A DNA stretch of 17,221 nt, from the NCBI GenBank assembly GCA_029265335.1, contig JAJUJN010000009.1:1-17221 (forward strand), given 5' to 3'. The notes under the pieces were generated by a model. The model searched no databases. It was not told the origin of the DNA and was given only the letters and a program-made list of their open reading frames with translations. The stretch comes from Alcaligenaceae bacterium. GTDB taxonomy: Bacteria > Pseudomonadota > Gammaproteobacteria > Burkholderiales > Burkholderiaceae_B. The position numbers and the translations under genes are program-made. Positions 17,048 through 17,221 of this stretch are shown here, piece after piece; position 1 is the first letter of the stretch, and each line of letters opens with the position of its first letter.

Positions 17048-17221
17048 CCCACCCCCACCGGCACACTCTGGCCATCTTTGCCGCAAGTGCCCACACCCGA
17101 ATCCAGCCGCATATCGTTGCCTACCATGCGCACCTGCGTCATGGCTTCGGGCCCGTTGCCGATGAGCGTGGCGCCTTTCACGGGGTGCTTGATCTTGCCG
17201 TTCTCGATCAGATACGCCTCC
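16999..17221 (-). CDS. tldD: Metalloprotease TldD, C-terminal end (gene begins outside the window)
   Basis: The last 74 residues of TldD, subunit of the TldD/TldE (PmbA) zinc protease that processes modified peptides and acts on CcdA. Recognised by [33 protein letters not shown] and the near-invariant ending [19 protein letters not shown]. The zinc-binding motif HExxxH lies further upstream, outside the window. The stop at 16999-17001 is where homologues end, so the 49-base tail-to-tail overlap with the CtaG-like gene is real rather than a read-through artefact. Confidence 0.94.
   Translation of the reverse strand, partial: EAYLIENGKIKHPVKGATLIGNGPEAMTQVRMVGNDMRLDSGVGTCGKDGQSVPVGVGQPTLRIDGLTVGGTG

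Noticed and set aside
1..17221. CRISPR array, insertion sequence, prophage or tRNA
   Set aside because: No regularly spaced repeats, no transposase or integrase frame, no terminal inverted repeats and no cloverleaf-like stretch were seen on reading both strands.

Overview
The window is high-GC DNA (clearly above 60% by eye) that reads as chromosome of a betaproteobacterium. The order Burkholderiales, and within it the Alcaligenaceae/Bordetella-Achromobacter group, is my best inference. It rests on the tkt-gap-pgk cluster, the style of the UbiD, MaeB and RsmE proteins, and TAAAAT/TACAAT-type -10 elements. No database search was possible. Gene packing is dense and mostly housekeeping. I see no rRNA, tRNA, insertion sequence, integrase, prophage or CRISPR array.

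Layout: (1) 1-3745, minus strand: transketolase, glyceraldehyde-3-phosphate dehydrogenase and phosphoglycerate kinase (5' part only; the gene leaves the window), separated by 32 and 12 bases and evidently one central-carbon operon. (2) 3885-4625, plus strand: the 16S rRNA methyltransferase rsmE, divergent from tkt. It ends inside an inverted repeat shared with a convergent barstar-family gene. (3) 4646-8576, minus strand: maeB (malic enzyme with a phosphotransacetylase-like tail), a patatin-like lipase overlapping it by 20 bases, and the barstar-family gene, with a good sigma70-type promoter in front of maeB. (4) 8646-10336, minus strand: a secreted lytic transglycosylase and a divergent FAD-binding-domain-like protein, joined by a TGATG stop/start. 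(5) A 367-base intergenic stretch with a promoter for region 4 and a C-rich, G-poor leader for ubiD. (6) 10704-12242, plus strand: ubiD, whose frame is interrupted by an in-frame TAA 41 codons before its natural end, within a short patch of radical substitutions. (7) 12384-13527, minus strand: a three-gene membrane/stress cluster of the YqjD-YqjE-YqjK kind. (8) 13653-17047, plus strand: an EamA/DMT transporter, a PBP4-type D-alanyl-D-alanine carboxypeptidase that looks like a lipoprotein, and a Caa3_CtaG-type cytochrome oxidase assembly protein. (9) 16999-17221, minus strand: the C-terminal end of tldD, overlapping the preceding gene tail-to-tail by 49 bases.

Functionally the window joins central carbon metabolism (pgk, gap, tkt, maeB), ubiquinone and oxidase assembly (ubiD, CtaG-like), and envelope maintenance (lytic transglycosylase, DacB, YqjDE). 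I did not find a convincing new multi-gene system. The observations most worth a second look are the broken end of ubiD, the barstar gene with no visible ribonuclease partner beside a patatin, the double-stop inverted repeat, and the degenerate FAD-domain protein coupled to a lytic transglycosylase.
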